In this document: positions 53,157 through 62,203 of the stretch, one piece after another | How positions within the stretch are numbered: the first letter of the stretch is position 1 | How the letters are laid out: every line of letters starts with the position of its first letter | DNA from: Lentimonas sp. CC4 | GTDB lineage: Bacteria; Verrucomicrobiota; Verrucomicrobiia; Opitutales; Coraliomargaritaceae | DNA length: 64,000 nucleotides | Direction of reading: 5' to 3' | Assembly (NCBI RefSeq): GCF_902728235.1 | Contig: NZ_CACVBO010000001.1 | Location: 2,132,001-2,196,000, forward strand | Made by a program: the position numbers and the translations under genes | Notes under the pieces: model-generated | Told to the model about the DNA's origin: nothing | Databases searched by the model: none | Seen by the model: only the letters and a program-made list of their open reading frames with translations

Positions 53157-53285
53157 TAATAAAATATCGGAGTCAACCTTAGTTAATTTGGTGGGTAATG
53201 TCGCGTGATTCTGCTCATTTCAACAGAATTGCAGTCAAAGCTTGCCATGCGGCTCAGATCAATTTTTCTTCCACCTCTTTGGTAA

Positions 53286-53377
<92 letters not shown>

Positions 53378-53495
53378 TAAGGCGCAGCCGCAAAAGGGCG
53401 GTTAGAAGGATGAGATGCGAACCATAGGGTTCGACGGAGCGCAGCGGAGATGGGGCACCAAAGGTGATCTCGTAGAGATTTTGCGCAGCAAAACC

Positions 53496-53512
53496 AATCC
53501 CTCCTTCTCCGC
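53496..53512. repeat. Partial copy of the tRNA-Ser 3' end
   Basis: aatccctccttctccgc at 53357-53373 and again here, 122 bp apart. Such a repeat is an attachment-site-like mark or a processing relic. Confidence 0.6.
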
Positions 53513-53516
53513 TCCC

Positions 53517-53563
53517 ACAAAAAAAGACCGCTAACCCACGATTCATCGGGCTGAGCGGTCTTT
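53517..53563. terminator. Bidirectional terminator
   Basis: AAAGACCGCT / AGCGGTCTTT stem with an inner helix cccacga-ttca-tcggg, between tRNA-Ser and the biotin carrier gene. Confidence 0.85.
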
Positions 53564-53586
53564 GTGTTGAATCAGAGGCGTTCAGT

Positions 53587-53916
53587 CTACAACGCGGGGT
53601 CGATCTCGACGAGCAATTGCTTGTTTTTAACCAACTTACCTTCTTCGGCCTGGATAGAAATGATGGTGCCATCAAATGGCATCAGGATGCAATTCTCCAT
53701 CTTCATCGCCTCGAGCGTGAGCAGTGGGTCGCCTTTCTTGAGTTTTTGGCCTTCTTTGGCAATAATCTGAAGCACTGTGCCTGGGATGGCCGCGAGTAGG
53801 TGATTGGGATTGGGTGGACGCCATGCGCGGCTCGCTTTCCACTTTTCAGTGATAATCGTGTCGTAAACACCTTCGATGGTGCGCAGTTTGCCGTATTCGT
53901 CAGGTTTATCGATCAT
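53587..53916 (-). CDS. Biotin carboxyl carrier subunit
   Basis: 109 aa. The biotinyl domain (residues 42-106) has Lys72 in EAMKMEN. The first 35 residues form a conserved lead (KLRTIEGVYDTIITEKW) that binds the carboxyltransferase. It moves carboxyl groups to the enzyme encoded upstream. 57 bp after the carboxyltransferase on the same strand. Confidence 0.92.
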   Translation of the reverse strand: MIDKPDEYGKLRTIEGVYDTIITEKWKASRAWRPPNPNHLLAAIPGTVLQIIAKEGQKLKKGDPLLTLEAMKMENCILMPFDGTIISIQAEEGKLVKNKQLLVEIDPAL

Positions 53917-53973
53917 ATGAACGGGAGAGAAATGGATTACTGTTTAATTGCGGATTGAAGTCTGGTGTGACGT

Positions 53974-55518
53974 TTAAAACGGTGGCACGCCGTGCTTCTT
54001 CTCTGGCCAATACACCTGCTTGTCGCGTGAGACCTCAAGTGCATGGATCAAGCGGTCGCGCGTTTCCGTGGGTTCAATGACTTCATCGACATAGCCCTTA
54101 GAAGCCGCGACATAGGGATTCGCAAATTTTTCGCGATATTCAGCGATTTTTTCCGCACGCATCGCTTCTGGGTCGGCTGCTTCTTCAATTTCGCGACGGA
54201 ACACAATGTTAGCGGCGCCTTCTGGCCCCATGACTGCGATTTCTGCCGTTGGCCATGCGAAGACGAAGTCGGCACGCATGTGGCGTGAATTCATCGCGAT
54301 GTAACCACCACCATACGCCTTGCGGATGATGACGGTAATCTTTGGCACAGAGGCTTCGGAGAATGCGTAAAGCACCTTGGCCCCATGGCGAATGACGCCC
54401 ATATGCTCTTGGTCAATGCCGGGTAAGTAGCCTGGCATATCTTCGAACACAAGGAGTGGAATGCCGAAGCTATCACAGTAGCGAATGAAACGGGCTGCTT
54501 TGTCGGAGCTGTCACAATCGAGCACCCCTGCGAGCACTTTGGGTTGATTCGCTACGATTCCTACGGTTTCACCTTTCATGCGACCAAAGCCGATTACGAT
54601 GTTAGGTGCAAAGTGTTCCATGACTTCGAAGAAATCGGAGCTGTCGACGACCGCACTGATGACATCGCGGATGTCATAAGGCAGCTTCGGGTTGCTGGGC
54701 ACGATCTCTTCAATGTCCTTCGAGCGCTTGGGCTCGTGCGGTGCGATATTGGGCGATCCCTTCTGGTTGTTACGAGGAAGCAGAGAGACTAGTTTCTTTA
54801 TCTGTTCAAAGCATTCTAGCTCGTTATTCGCATAGAAGTGGGCATTCCCTGTGGTTTGTGCGTGCACTTTTGCTCCGCCAATCTCTTCCATCGTGTAATC
54901 TTCGCCCAACACGGTTTTGATCACGCTTGGCCCAGTGATGAACATCTTGGAGATGTTTTCGACCACGAATACGAAATCAGTAAGCGCTGGCGAATACACC
55001 GCACCGCCGGCGCAAGGCCCGAGGATCACGGATATTTGCGGGATGACGCCGGATGCCATGGTATTGCGGTAGAAGATCTCTCCATAACCAGCTAGAGAGT
55101 TTACGCCTTCTTGGATACGTGCACCGCCAGAGTCATTGATCCCAATGATCGGCACGCGGATCTTAAGCGCGTGATCCATGATTTTACAAATCTTACGCGA
55201 GTGCATCAAGCCGAGCGATCCCCCAGCAACAGTAAAGTCTTGTGCGTAGATACAAACGGGCGCTCCGTCGATCGTTCCAGTTCCAATAATCACGCCGTCC
55301 CCTTGGAGCTTCTTCTTCTCCATGTCGAAATCGCGTGCCACGTGCTCCACAAACATGTCGTATTCACGAAAGGAATCGTCGTCGAGAATCGCAACAATAC
55401 GCTCCCGAGCGGAGAGTTTACCCATGGCCTTCTGTTTTGCTTGGGCTTTGGTGCCACCTCCTTTTTCGGCGGCCTTCTTACGATTGCGCAGATCTAGTAT
55501 AAATTTCTTGAATGACAT
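53974..55518 (-). CDS. Acyl-CoA carboxyltransferase subunit (propionyl/methylmalonyl type)
   Basis: 514 aa. Crotonase-like carboxyltransferase with the PCC-beta/MmdA signatures: GKLSARERIVAILDD, NDSGGARIQEGV, GPCAGGAVYSPALTDF, FEDMPGYLPGIDQE and KAYGGGYIAMNSR. Could be a propionyl-CoA carboxylase, methylmalonyl-CoA decarboxylase alpha, or acetyl-CoA carboxylase-type subunit; the biotin carboxylase is not in this window. Forms a unit with the biotin carrier. Confidence 0.9.
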   Translation of the reverse strand: MSFKKFILDLRNRKKAAEKGGGTKAQAKQKAMGKLSARERIVAILDDDSFREYDMFVEHVARDFDMEKKKLQGDGVIIGTGTIDGAPVCIYAQDFTVAGGSLGLMHSRKICKIMDHALKIRVPIIGINDSGGARIQEGVNSLAGYGEIFYRNTMASGVIPQISVILGPCAGGAVYSPALTDFVFVVENISKMFITGPSVIKTVLGEDYTMEEIGGAKVHAQTTGNAHFYANNELECFEQIKKLVSLLPRNNQKGSPNIAPHEPKRSKDIEEIVPSNPKLPYDIRDVISAVVDSSDFFEVMEHFAPNIVIGFGRMKGETVGIVANQPKVLAGVLDCDSSDKAARFIRYCDSFGIPLLVFEDMPGYLPGIDQEHMGVIRHGAKVLYAFSEASVPKITVIIRKAYGGGYIAMNSRHMRADFVFAWPTAEIAVMGPEGAANIVFRREIEEAADPEAMRAEKIAEYREKFANPYVAASKGYVDEVIEPTETRDRLIHALEVSRDKQVYWPEKKHGVPPF

Positions 55519-55740
55519 AACCTTTTAATAGCAGCGTTGCTAATGTCTTCAACTGTTAAATTGTATGTTAAGCAATAAAACTACCTAAAGGTCGATAAAG
55601 TGGAGCGTCACCTCCGATTTTATCGATTTGGGGTCTAGTCGAAGGTTCGAATCACGAATTCTTCGGGGGGATGTGTAATTCATCGTGAAATGTGACCCGT
55701 GGTGGTTGACCTTCGGTCGGAAATAGTGCGGATTTTTCGC

Positions 55741-56856
<1,116 letters not shown>

Positions 56857-56915
56857 GCGTTTACACCCTCTCCAGCGGATCTCCTCATTCCTAATTCTAA
56901 ATTCCTAATTATCCA

Positions 56916-57911
56916 GTGCATCCTCCAATTACTCCTAAAACTGCTGGTTTCATTCACCGTCTGCCAAAGACAGAGACGCATCTACACATTGAAGGTGCGT
57001 TGCCGTATCAGCTATTACAGACTTTAGACCCTGAGCAATTCAAAGAGCCACAAGCTTGCTGGGCACAGGATTTTAAGTGGAAGTGTTTTGAGGATTTTGA
57101 GCACCATCTGATCGAGCATGCGATGCAGTGGTTTACCACGCCGGAGCGTTATCACGAGGCGGCGAAGGTCATCTTCGAAGGCCAACTTGCGCGGAATGTG
57201 CGCTATGTCGAGACGTCGTTTCACGCCGGGATGATTCAATTCATTGATATTCCTGGGCCAGAAATTCTGGCAGCGATTCGTAGTGCCGCGCCTGCGGGGA
57301 TGGAAGTTCGGGTCTTCATGGGAATGGCGCGTAATTCGTATAATGATGTGCTGGCTCCCGTATTAGAGGAGTGCGTGCATTGGGATGGCCTTGCGGGCAT
57401 TGACCTGCATGGCGTTGAGTATTTGCCGTTAGAAGATTGGACGCCGAAATTATGGGCGAAGGCTCAGGACGCAGGCTTGGAGATTAAAGCACATGCTGGT
57501 GAGTTTGGGCCAGCGGCGAATGTGCGTGAAGCGATTGAAGTGCTAGGCGTGCGTCGTATCCAGCATGGCGTGCGTGCGATCGAAGATCCCTCAGTGGTGG
57601 ATCTGGCGATCGAGACAGGCACGACCTTTGACGTATGTCCGATTAGTAATGTGAAGCTCAACGTGGTGAAAGGGCTCGAGGAGCATCCGATCCGTCAGTT
57701 GGTCGATCGTGGCTTGCGTTGCACCATTAGCACGGATGATCCATTCTCATTTGGCAACAATGTCGAAGACGAATATGCGGCACTGAGTGCGGGCTTACAG
57801 TTTAGCCATGCCGAACTCGCGCAGCTCGCGAAGAACGGATTTGAGGTCGCGTTGGTCGATGATGCTACGCGTGCAAAGTGGATCGCAGAGGTGGATGCAG
57901 TTGCAGAGTGA
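56916..57911 (+). CDS. Adenosine deaminase-family protein
   Basis: 331 aa, GTG start. TIM-barrel with HxH at 22-24 ([11 protein letters not shown]), [17 protein letters not shown] and STDDPFSFG, all the zinc and catalytic residues. Could deaminate adenosine, adenine or a related nucleoside; since menB is present, a futalosine role is less likely. The usual signatures of true Add (SMHEH-type lid) are not decisive here. Confidence 0.88.
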   Translation: MHPPITPKTAGFIHRLPKTETHLHIEGALPYQLLQTLDPEQFKEPQACWAQDFKWKCFEDFEHHLIEHAMQWFTTPERYHEAAKVIFEGQLARNVRYVETSFHAGMIQFIDIPGPEILAAIRSAAPAGMEVRVFMGMARNSYNDVLAPVLEECVHWDGLAGIDLHGVEYLPLEDWTPKLWAKAQDAGLEIKAHAGEFGPAANVREAIEVLGVRRIQHGVRAIEDPSVVDLAIETGTTFDVCPISNVKLNVVKGLEEHPIRQLVDRGLRCTISTDDPFSFGNNVEDEYAALSAGLQFSHAELAQLAKNGFEVALVDDATRAKWIAEVDAVAE

Positions 57912-58001
57912 GTGATACAGACATCGCTGTCTGTCATTCATGTGTAAGAACAGACAGGACGTAGGTCTGCCGGAGATGGCGTAGCAATGTCTGTGTCACT
58001 T
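57912..58001. repeat. ACAGACAGG-family repeat
   Basis: gtgatacagacatcgctgtctgtc, then gaacagacaggacgtaggtc and gcaatgtctgtgtcac. The right part is the reverse complement of 3692-3770. Confidence 0.7.
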
Positions 58002-59420
58002 CTTACGTTTACGCAACCATAGTGAGACGCCGAGCGCACTGGTCAGTAGTATCAGCACACATACAATGACGGTGAGCCAGTCGCGCACTTCCTTGCTGAT
58101 CGGATCGACGAAATGAAACTTGTGTAGATTGATGAAGATCAAGGCTTCCGCGATGTCGCTTGGTTTGGTGCGCTTACTTAAGTGTGCGTAAGGCGTATCG
58201 ACGGCGATACTCAGGTAGGGACTGTTTGTGAGTTTCACGACCTGCACGGGTAATCGCTTATAGATGAAGCCGTATTGGTTGGTGAAGCTTGTAGTGAGTT
58301 TGGTCTGTGTGGCTTTAGCGGCAGGGCTTTCGCTGAAATGGATCGCGAGTTCAGACGCATAGCGTGCATCGCCGTCTTCAAGGATGGTGCCGTCATCGCA
58401 GTTAGCATAAATCGACCGGTCGGGTGTTTCGCGGCTCATCAAGCTGAGGCGGTAATAGGCTTTGCCGTCAATACGCGCTAGCGCGACATCATGCACGGGT
58501 TGTTTGATCTGTGCGATACTGTCAGTCAGGGAGTGCTGGAACTCGGTGGTTTCAACGACTGGGTGATGCGCTTCCATGAAGCCCCAATCGAAGGTGTATT
58601 TCTTGAGCACGTGCGTGAGTCCAGACAGCGCAGTCATGATATAAAAAAGCGCAGTAACGATGCCGATCAGTCTATGGAAATACCGATCCTTACGCATCTT
58701 TCGTTTTGAGCCATTGCGAAAGGTGGACGGTAGAAACGCCCAGATATATACGCCGCTGGCGCCAACCCAAAGTGCGAGGGCGATGAAGATACAGACGAGT
58801 GTGACGCGTAGCGGACTGGATTCGTTGCCGAGGAAATACCAGGTGTGCAGATGTGCGAAGAGTGCTTTCTGTATGCGTGTGGTGGCGTTGGAGTAGGTGG
58901 CTAGCTTACCTGTAACTGGGTCGACGTAGACTTCGAATGAGTTGTCGGTATCGAAGCGCACGCGGTAGGCGGGTAGCAGTCGGTTGATGAAGCGGTAGCT
59001 GGTGCGGAACTCGGTGATGCGTTCGATCTCTGTTATCTGTTCGGCGCTGTAACCCGTGTAGCCGAGTGCGAGTTGTTGCACGAGTGCGTCTTCTGCCTCG
59101 GGTGCGGCCTCGCCGGTGCGTATCGAGTAGTAGTCATTCGTGCCGTCGCTGTGGACGATCTGATAATACCACTGCCCGTCGATTTGCTTCATGTGCAGGT
59201 TGTCGACGCGGTCGATGGCGTGCCGCTTGAGCACGTCCTCGATGTCGACTTTTAATACCGCAGCAGGGATCGGTTGCGGGCGTAAGAAGCGATGGGCGAT
59301 TTCCGGTTTGGACCAGTTGGCCATGAACGGGTGCAGGATGCCGCTGAGCGCCCATAGGATGACTGGTAGCGCTAGGATGCGTGCGAACCAGCGGTGTGAT
59401 TTGTAGAAAGCTGTTTTCAT
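57996..59420 (-). CDS. PepSY-associated membrane protein, large form
   Basis: 474 aa with four membrane helices: residues 9-32, 205-232, 262-285 and a last one before the basic C-terminus. PepSY-type periplasmic segments occur twice (YYSIRTGEAAP; VRFDTDNSFEVYVDPVTGK). Such proteins sit next to TonB-dependent receptors and are thought to handle iron/siderophore reduction. 29 bp after the TonB receptor on the same strand, so an operon. Confidence 0.88.
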   Translation of the reverse strand: MKTAFYKSHRWFARILALPVILWALSGILHPFMANWSKPEIAHRFLRPQPIPAAVLKVDIEDVLKRHAIDRVDNLHMKQIDGQWYYQIVHSDGTNDYYSIRTGEAAPEAEDALVQQLALGYTGYSAEQITEIERITEFRTSYRFINRLLPAYRVRFDTDNSFEVYVDPVTGKLATYSNATTRIQKALFAHLHTWYFLGNESSPLRVTLVCIFIALALWVGASGVYIWAFLPSTFRNGSKRKMRKDRYFHRLIGIVTALFYIMTALSGLTHVLKKYTFDWGFMEAHHPVVETTEFQHSLTDSIAQIKQPVHDVALARIDGKAYYRLSLMSRETPDRSIYANCDDGTILEDGDARYASELAIHFSESPAAKATQTKLTTSFTNQYGFIYKRLPVQVVKLTNSPYLSIAVDTPYAHLSKRTKPSDIAEALIFINLHKFHFVDPISKEVRDWLTVIVCVLILLTSALGVSLWLRKRKK

Positions 59421-59449
59421 TATATGTATTTATAAAATGGATACAACTA

Positions 59450-61501
59450 TTAGAACTGCATGCGCACTCCCATATAGGCGCTGATGCCGTTGCCGGGGCT
59501 GTAGGCGCTGGACGCGTTAAACGGATTAATGGTCACAGTGTTGATGGTGCGCTCGTCAAATAGGTTGTCCACGCCGCCGTAAAGTGAGAGCTGCTCGTTG
59601 ATTTTGTAGTCGCCCGAAAGGTTAACGAGAGTGAAGGGTTCGGTGCTTTCGAGATCGTTAGTGTTATTCACTTCTAGGCCGCTGGCGAGGCGCTCGACGG
59701 TCAGGGCGATACGCCATAGGCCTGTTGGCTCTTCGATGCGTAGGCGGGTGGTGATGACGTGCTCAGCAATGCCTGGGATTTGATTGTCATTATATTCGCC
59801 ACCATCGAAGGAGAAGTCGTTCCATTGATAGCTAGCATCAAGGAATAGATTCACAGGTGCTGTCTCGGAGAGATCCGGCCAGAGGTTGACAGTCCATGCG
59901 GTTTCGATGCCTTGGCGTAGCGTGTCATGGTTCTCGGCGATATAGCCACCACCGCTTGATTCAGCGTCGATGAAGTCGTCCTCGATCTTAGAGTAGTAGA
60001 AGGTGAGTTCGCCGCTGTAGCGTGGGCGATTGACACGGGTGCCGATTTCGTAGGTGTGTGCGGTTTGCGCATCGAGTGCTCCGGAAGACTCTCCAAAGGT
60101 CGGTGCCTCGAAGGACTGGCTGTAGTTGGCAAAGGCTGTCCACTCGTTGGTGAGTGAGTAGATGACCGCGAAGCGCGGTGTGTAACCGTCGTAGCTCTCA
60201 TCGAACTTGCTGATGGTGCTGCCAGGGTCGTTTTGCTGCCCGCTGTTGAGGTGCCGATCGCGCTGTGCGTGTTGCCAGCCGATACCATAGATCAGTGAGA
60301 GCGCGTCGGTTAAGTGGCTCTCGTTTTCAAGGTAGAGTTGGAAGTTTTCAGCACCGTCGGTGTAGTCGTTGTCGAGTGAGCGTGGGGGGCCGAAGCCGTA
60401 AACGCTTCGATAGCCGCCGATGTCATTGTCGCCCCAGCTGTAGAGTAGGGAGCTGCGTAGGGTTTGGTCGATGTTAGCGACGTTGAAGTCTGATGTGCTG
60501 CGCCAACCAAGTCCGTATTCCTTGGTGTCGTAGTCGATGAGGTTCGCTGGGCGAGTGCTACGTGTCAGGTGATCGAGGTCAAGGATCTGGTAGTAGTTGA
60601 AGAGCTCGAGTTGTGTGTGATCCAAATCGAGTGCTGTCTTCTGAGACAAGCGGAAGGTGGAGAGATCGCGGTCTTCCGCGCCCGTGTTCTTTGACTCCTT
60701 CGGATCGTGAATGGCGTCGTATTTACTAAGTCCGGATGCGAGGTCGGCATCGGAGTCGCTATACAAAATATAAGCGCGGGTGATTGCGGTGTCGCTCCAG
60801 CGGTGGCCGTAATTGGCAGTGGTGTTGAAATCGCGCCAGCTTTGGTGGCTGCGGTAGCCGTCGGACTCGTTCCAACTGGCGCTGACGTAGGCGTCACTTT
60901 GGCCTTCTTGGATGCCATAGCCGACGTAGCTGCGTGTCGTCTCGAAGCTGCCGTATTCGAATTGTGCTTCGCCGCCGGGGTTCGAGATACCGGTTTTTTG
61001 CACGAAATTAATGACGCCGCCAATTTGGTTGCCACCATATGCGAGGCCGTTGCCGCCGCGGAAGACTTGCACGTAGCTGGTGTTCATCGGGCTATAGGCA
61101 CGGGTGTAGAATGAGCCGTCGATACTGTTGGCAGGCACGCCGTCGATGAGCAAGCTGAGCCCGCGGTTGCCGTAACGCCGCGTCGCGCCACTGCCGCGCA
61201 CGGAGAGTCTGGCGTCTTGAATGACTGATCCGGCTTGCGCATAGACGCCTGGGTCGAATCGGAATATGTCGGCCGTGGTGTTCACGCCGCCGATGAATTC
61301 GGAGTCGAGATCGATGACAGACGTGCCGCCGGCGGTGTCTTGCGCGAGAGCCTCGGCGTCGAGTGCGGTTGCATCGAGCAGTGGTGCGTTGGTTTCTTCG
61401 ACCGTAAGGGTCGGTAGTTCTTGGACGTCGTTGGTCGATGTGGCAGTTGCTGAAAGTGTTGCACAGAGGAGTGCAAAGGTAAGGGTGTGTCGTTTAGTCA
61501 T
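59450..61501 (-). CDS. TonB-dependent outer-membrane receptor
   Basis: 683 aa from the ATG at 61501, chosen for the signal peptide (TKRHTLTFALLCATLSATATS). Plug domain: TADIFRFDPGVYAQAG, RYGNRGLSLLIDGVPANSIDG and GGNGLAYGGNQIGGVINFVQ. The barrel ends with Phe (YMGVRMQF). Substrate likely an iron or copper chelate (inference from the PepSY partner). Confidence 0.93.
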   Translation of the reverse strand: MTKRHTLTFALLCATLSATATSTNDVQELPTLTVEETNAPLLDATALDAEALAQDTAGGTSVIDLDSEFIGGVNTTADIFRFDPGVYAQAGSVIQDARLSVRGSGATRRYGNRGLSLLIDGVPANSIDGSFYTRAYSPMNTSYVQVFRGGNGLAYGGNQIGGVINFVQKTGISNPGGEAQFEYGSFETTRSYVGYGIQEGQSDAYVSASWNESDGYRSHQSWRDFNTTANYGHRWSDTAITRAYILYSDSDADLASGLSKYDAIHDPKESKNTGAEDRDLSTFRLSQKTALDLDHTQLELFNYYQILDLDHLTRSTRPANLIDYDTKEYGLGWRSTSDFNVANIDQTLRSSLLYSWGDNDIGGYRSVYGFGPPRSLDNDYTDGAENFQLYLENESHLTDALSLIYGIGWQHAQRDRHLNSGQQNDPGSTISKFDESYDGYTPRFAVIYSLTNEWTAFANYSQSFEAPTFGESSGALDAQTAHTYEIGTRVNRPRYSGELTFYYSKIEDDFIDAESSGGGYIAENHDTLRQGIETAWTVNLWPDLSETAPVNLFLDASYQWNDFSFDGGEYNDNQIPGIAEHVITTRLRIEEPTGLWRIALTVERLASGLEVNNTNDLESTEPFTLVNLSGDYKINEQLSLYGGVDNLFDERTINTVTINPFNASSAYSPGNGISAYMGVRMQF

Positions 61502-61611
61502 TCGGTAGAAAAGTATGTGAGCCATCGCCGATGGGCGTGGTCGGGTGCGCGCGTGCCTTGGATATGAACAGGCTCAATGCCGTGTTACGATGCGGGTGCG
61601 CTTTGGATGTG

Positions 61612-61637
61612 GGACAGGCAGGAATGCCTGAATCACG
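61612..61637. repeat. ACAGGCAGGAATGCCTGA-family short unit
   Basis: gggacaggcaggaatgcctg aatcac, a compensated variant (changed bases keep the palindrome) of 14641-14666. Confidence 0.65.
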
Positions 61638-61648
61638 ATGGAGTTGGT

Positions 61649-62050
61649 TTAGACGTGTGCGGCTTTGGGAGGCGGCGGGTCTAGTTTAGCTCGTTGGCAA
61701 CCGATGAGTTTCGACTCGGTGCGTTGCCATTTACTTTCCTGTGGTGCGTTGTGTAACGCTAAATTGTGAGTGATTCCTGTGGGAGTCAGCAATGTCAGCT
61801 TAAGTGAACTGGCAAACTGAACGGACTGCTTTTTGAGCGAAGTCTGCTTTTGCACGAAGTCGCACATTCCGCAGATTTCTTGTCCTTCTAGAATCAACTC
61901 GAAGGCCTCGTTTGCTGGCATGTAGCGAGACAGTTGATTCGTCATCTGCGTCCATGCCGTCAATTGAATACACAGCAGGAATAGGCCGCATTGGCCTAGC
62001 ATCCATAGTAGTAGCGCGATGCGCACTGTTCGCTGTGTCGTCGTGTTCAA
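61649..62050 (-). CDS. Small membrane-anchored protein with CxxC-like motif
   Basis: 133 aa. One N-terminal helix (residues 9-32, VRIALLLWMLGQCGLFLLCIQL), a CGMC motif at about 60-63 and a Pro-rich end (LDPPPPKAAHV). This resembles the general make-up of small DUF2946-type proteins found beside TonB receptors, though I cannot confirm the family. Upstream of the TonB receptor by 147 bp and probably in the same unit. Confidence 0.6.
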   Translation of the reverse strand: MNTTTQRTVRIALLLWMLGQCGLFLLCIQLTAWTQMTNQLSRYMPANEAFELILEGQEICGMCDFVQKQTSLKKQSVQFASSLKLTLLTPTGITHNLALHNAPQESKWQRTESKLIGCQRAKLDPPPPKAAHV

Positions 62051-62203
62051 GAGTGGAGAGGTTTATCAGAAGCGCTGAGCAGTCAAGTGAATCTGCTGAG
62101 TTGCATGCATGCCTGCACTCAAAGGGCCTGACACGCGATAGCCACATGTCTAATATACTATCAGTTTGATTTGCAGATTAATATGATATCTCGCGAGTTG
62201 CGA

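Noticed and set aside
55592-55627. Imperfect hairpin cgataaagtggag/cctccgattttatcg upstream of the M29 gene
   Set aside because: Stem has interruptions, no T-run and no riboswitch-like conserved core; too weak to call.
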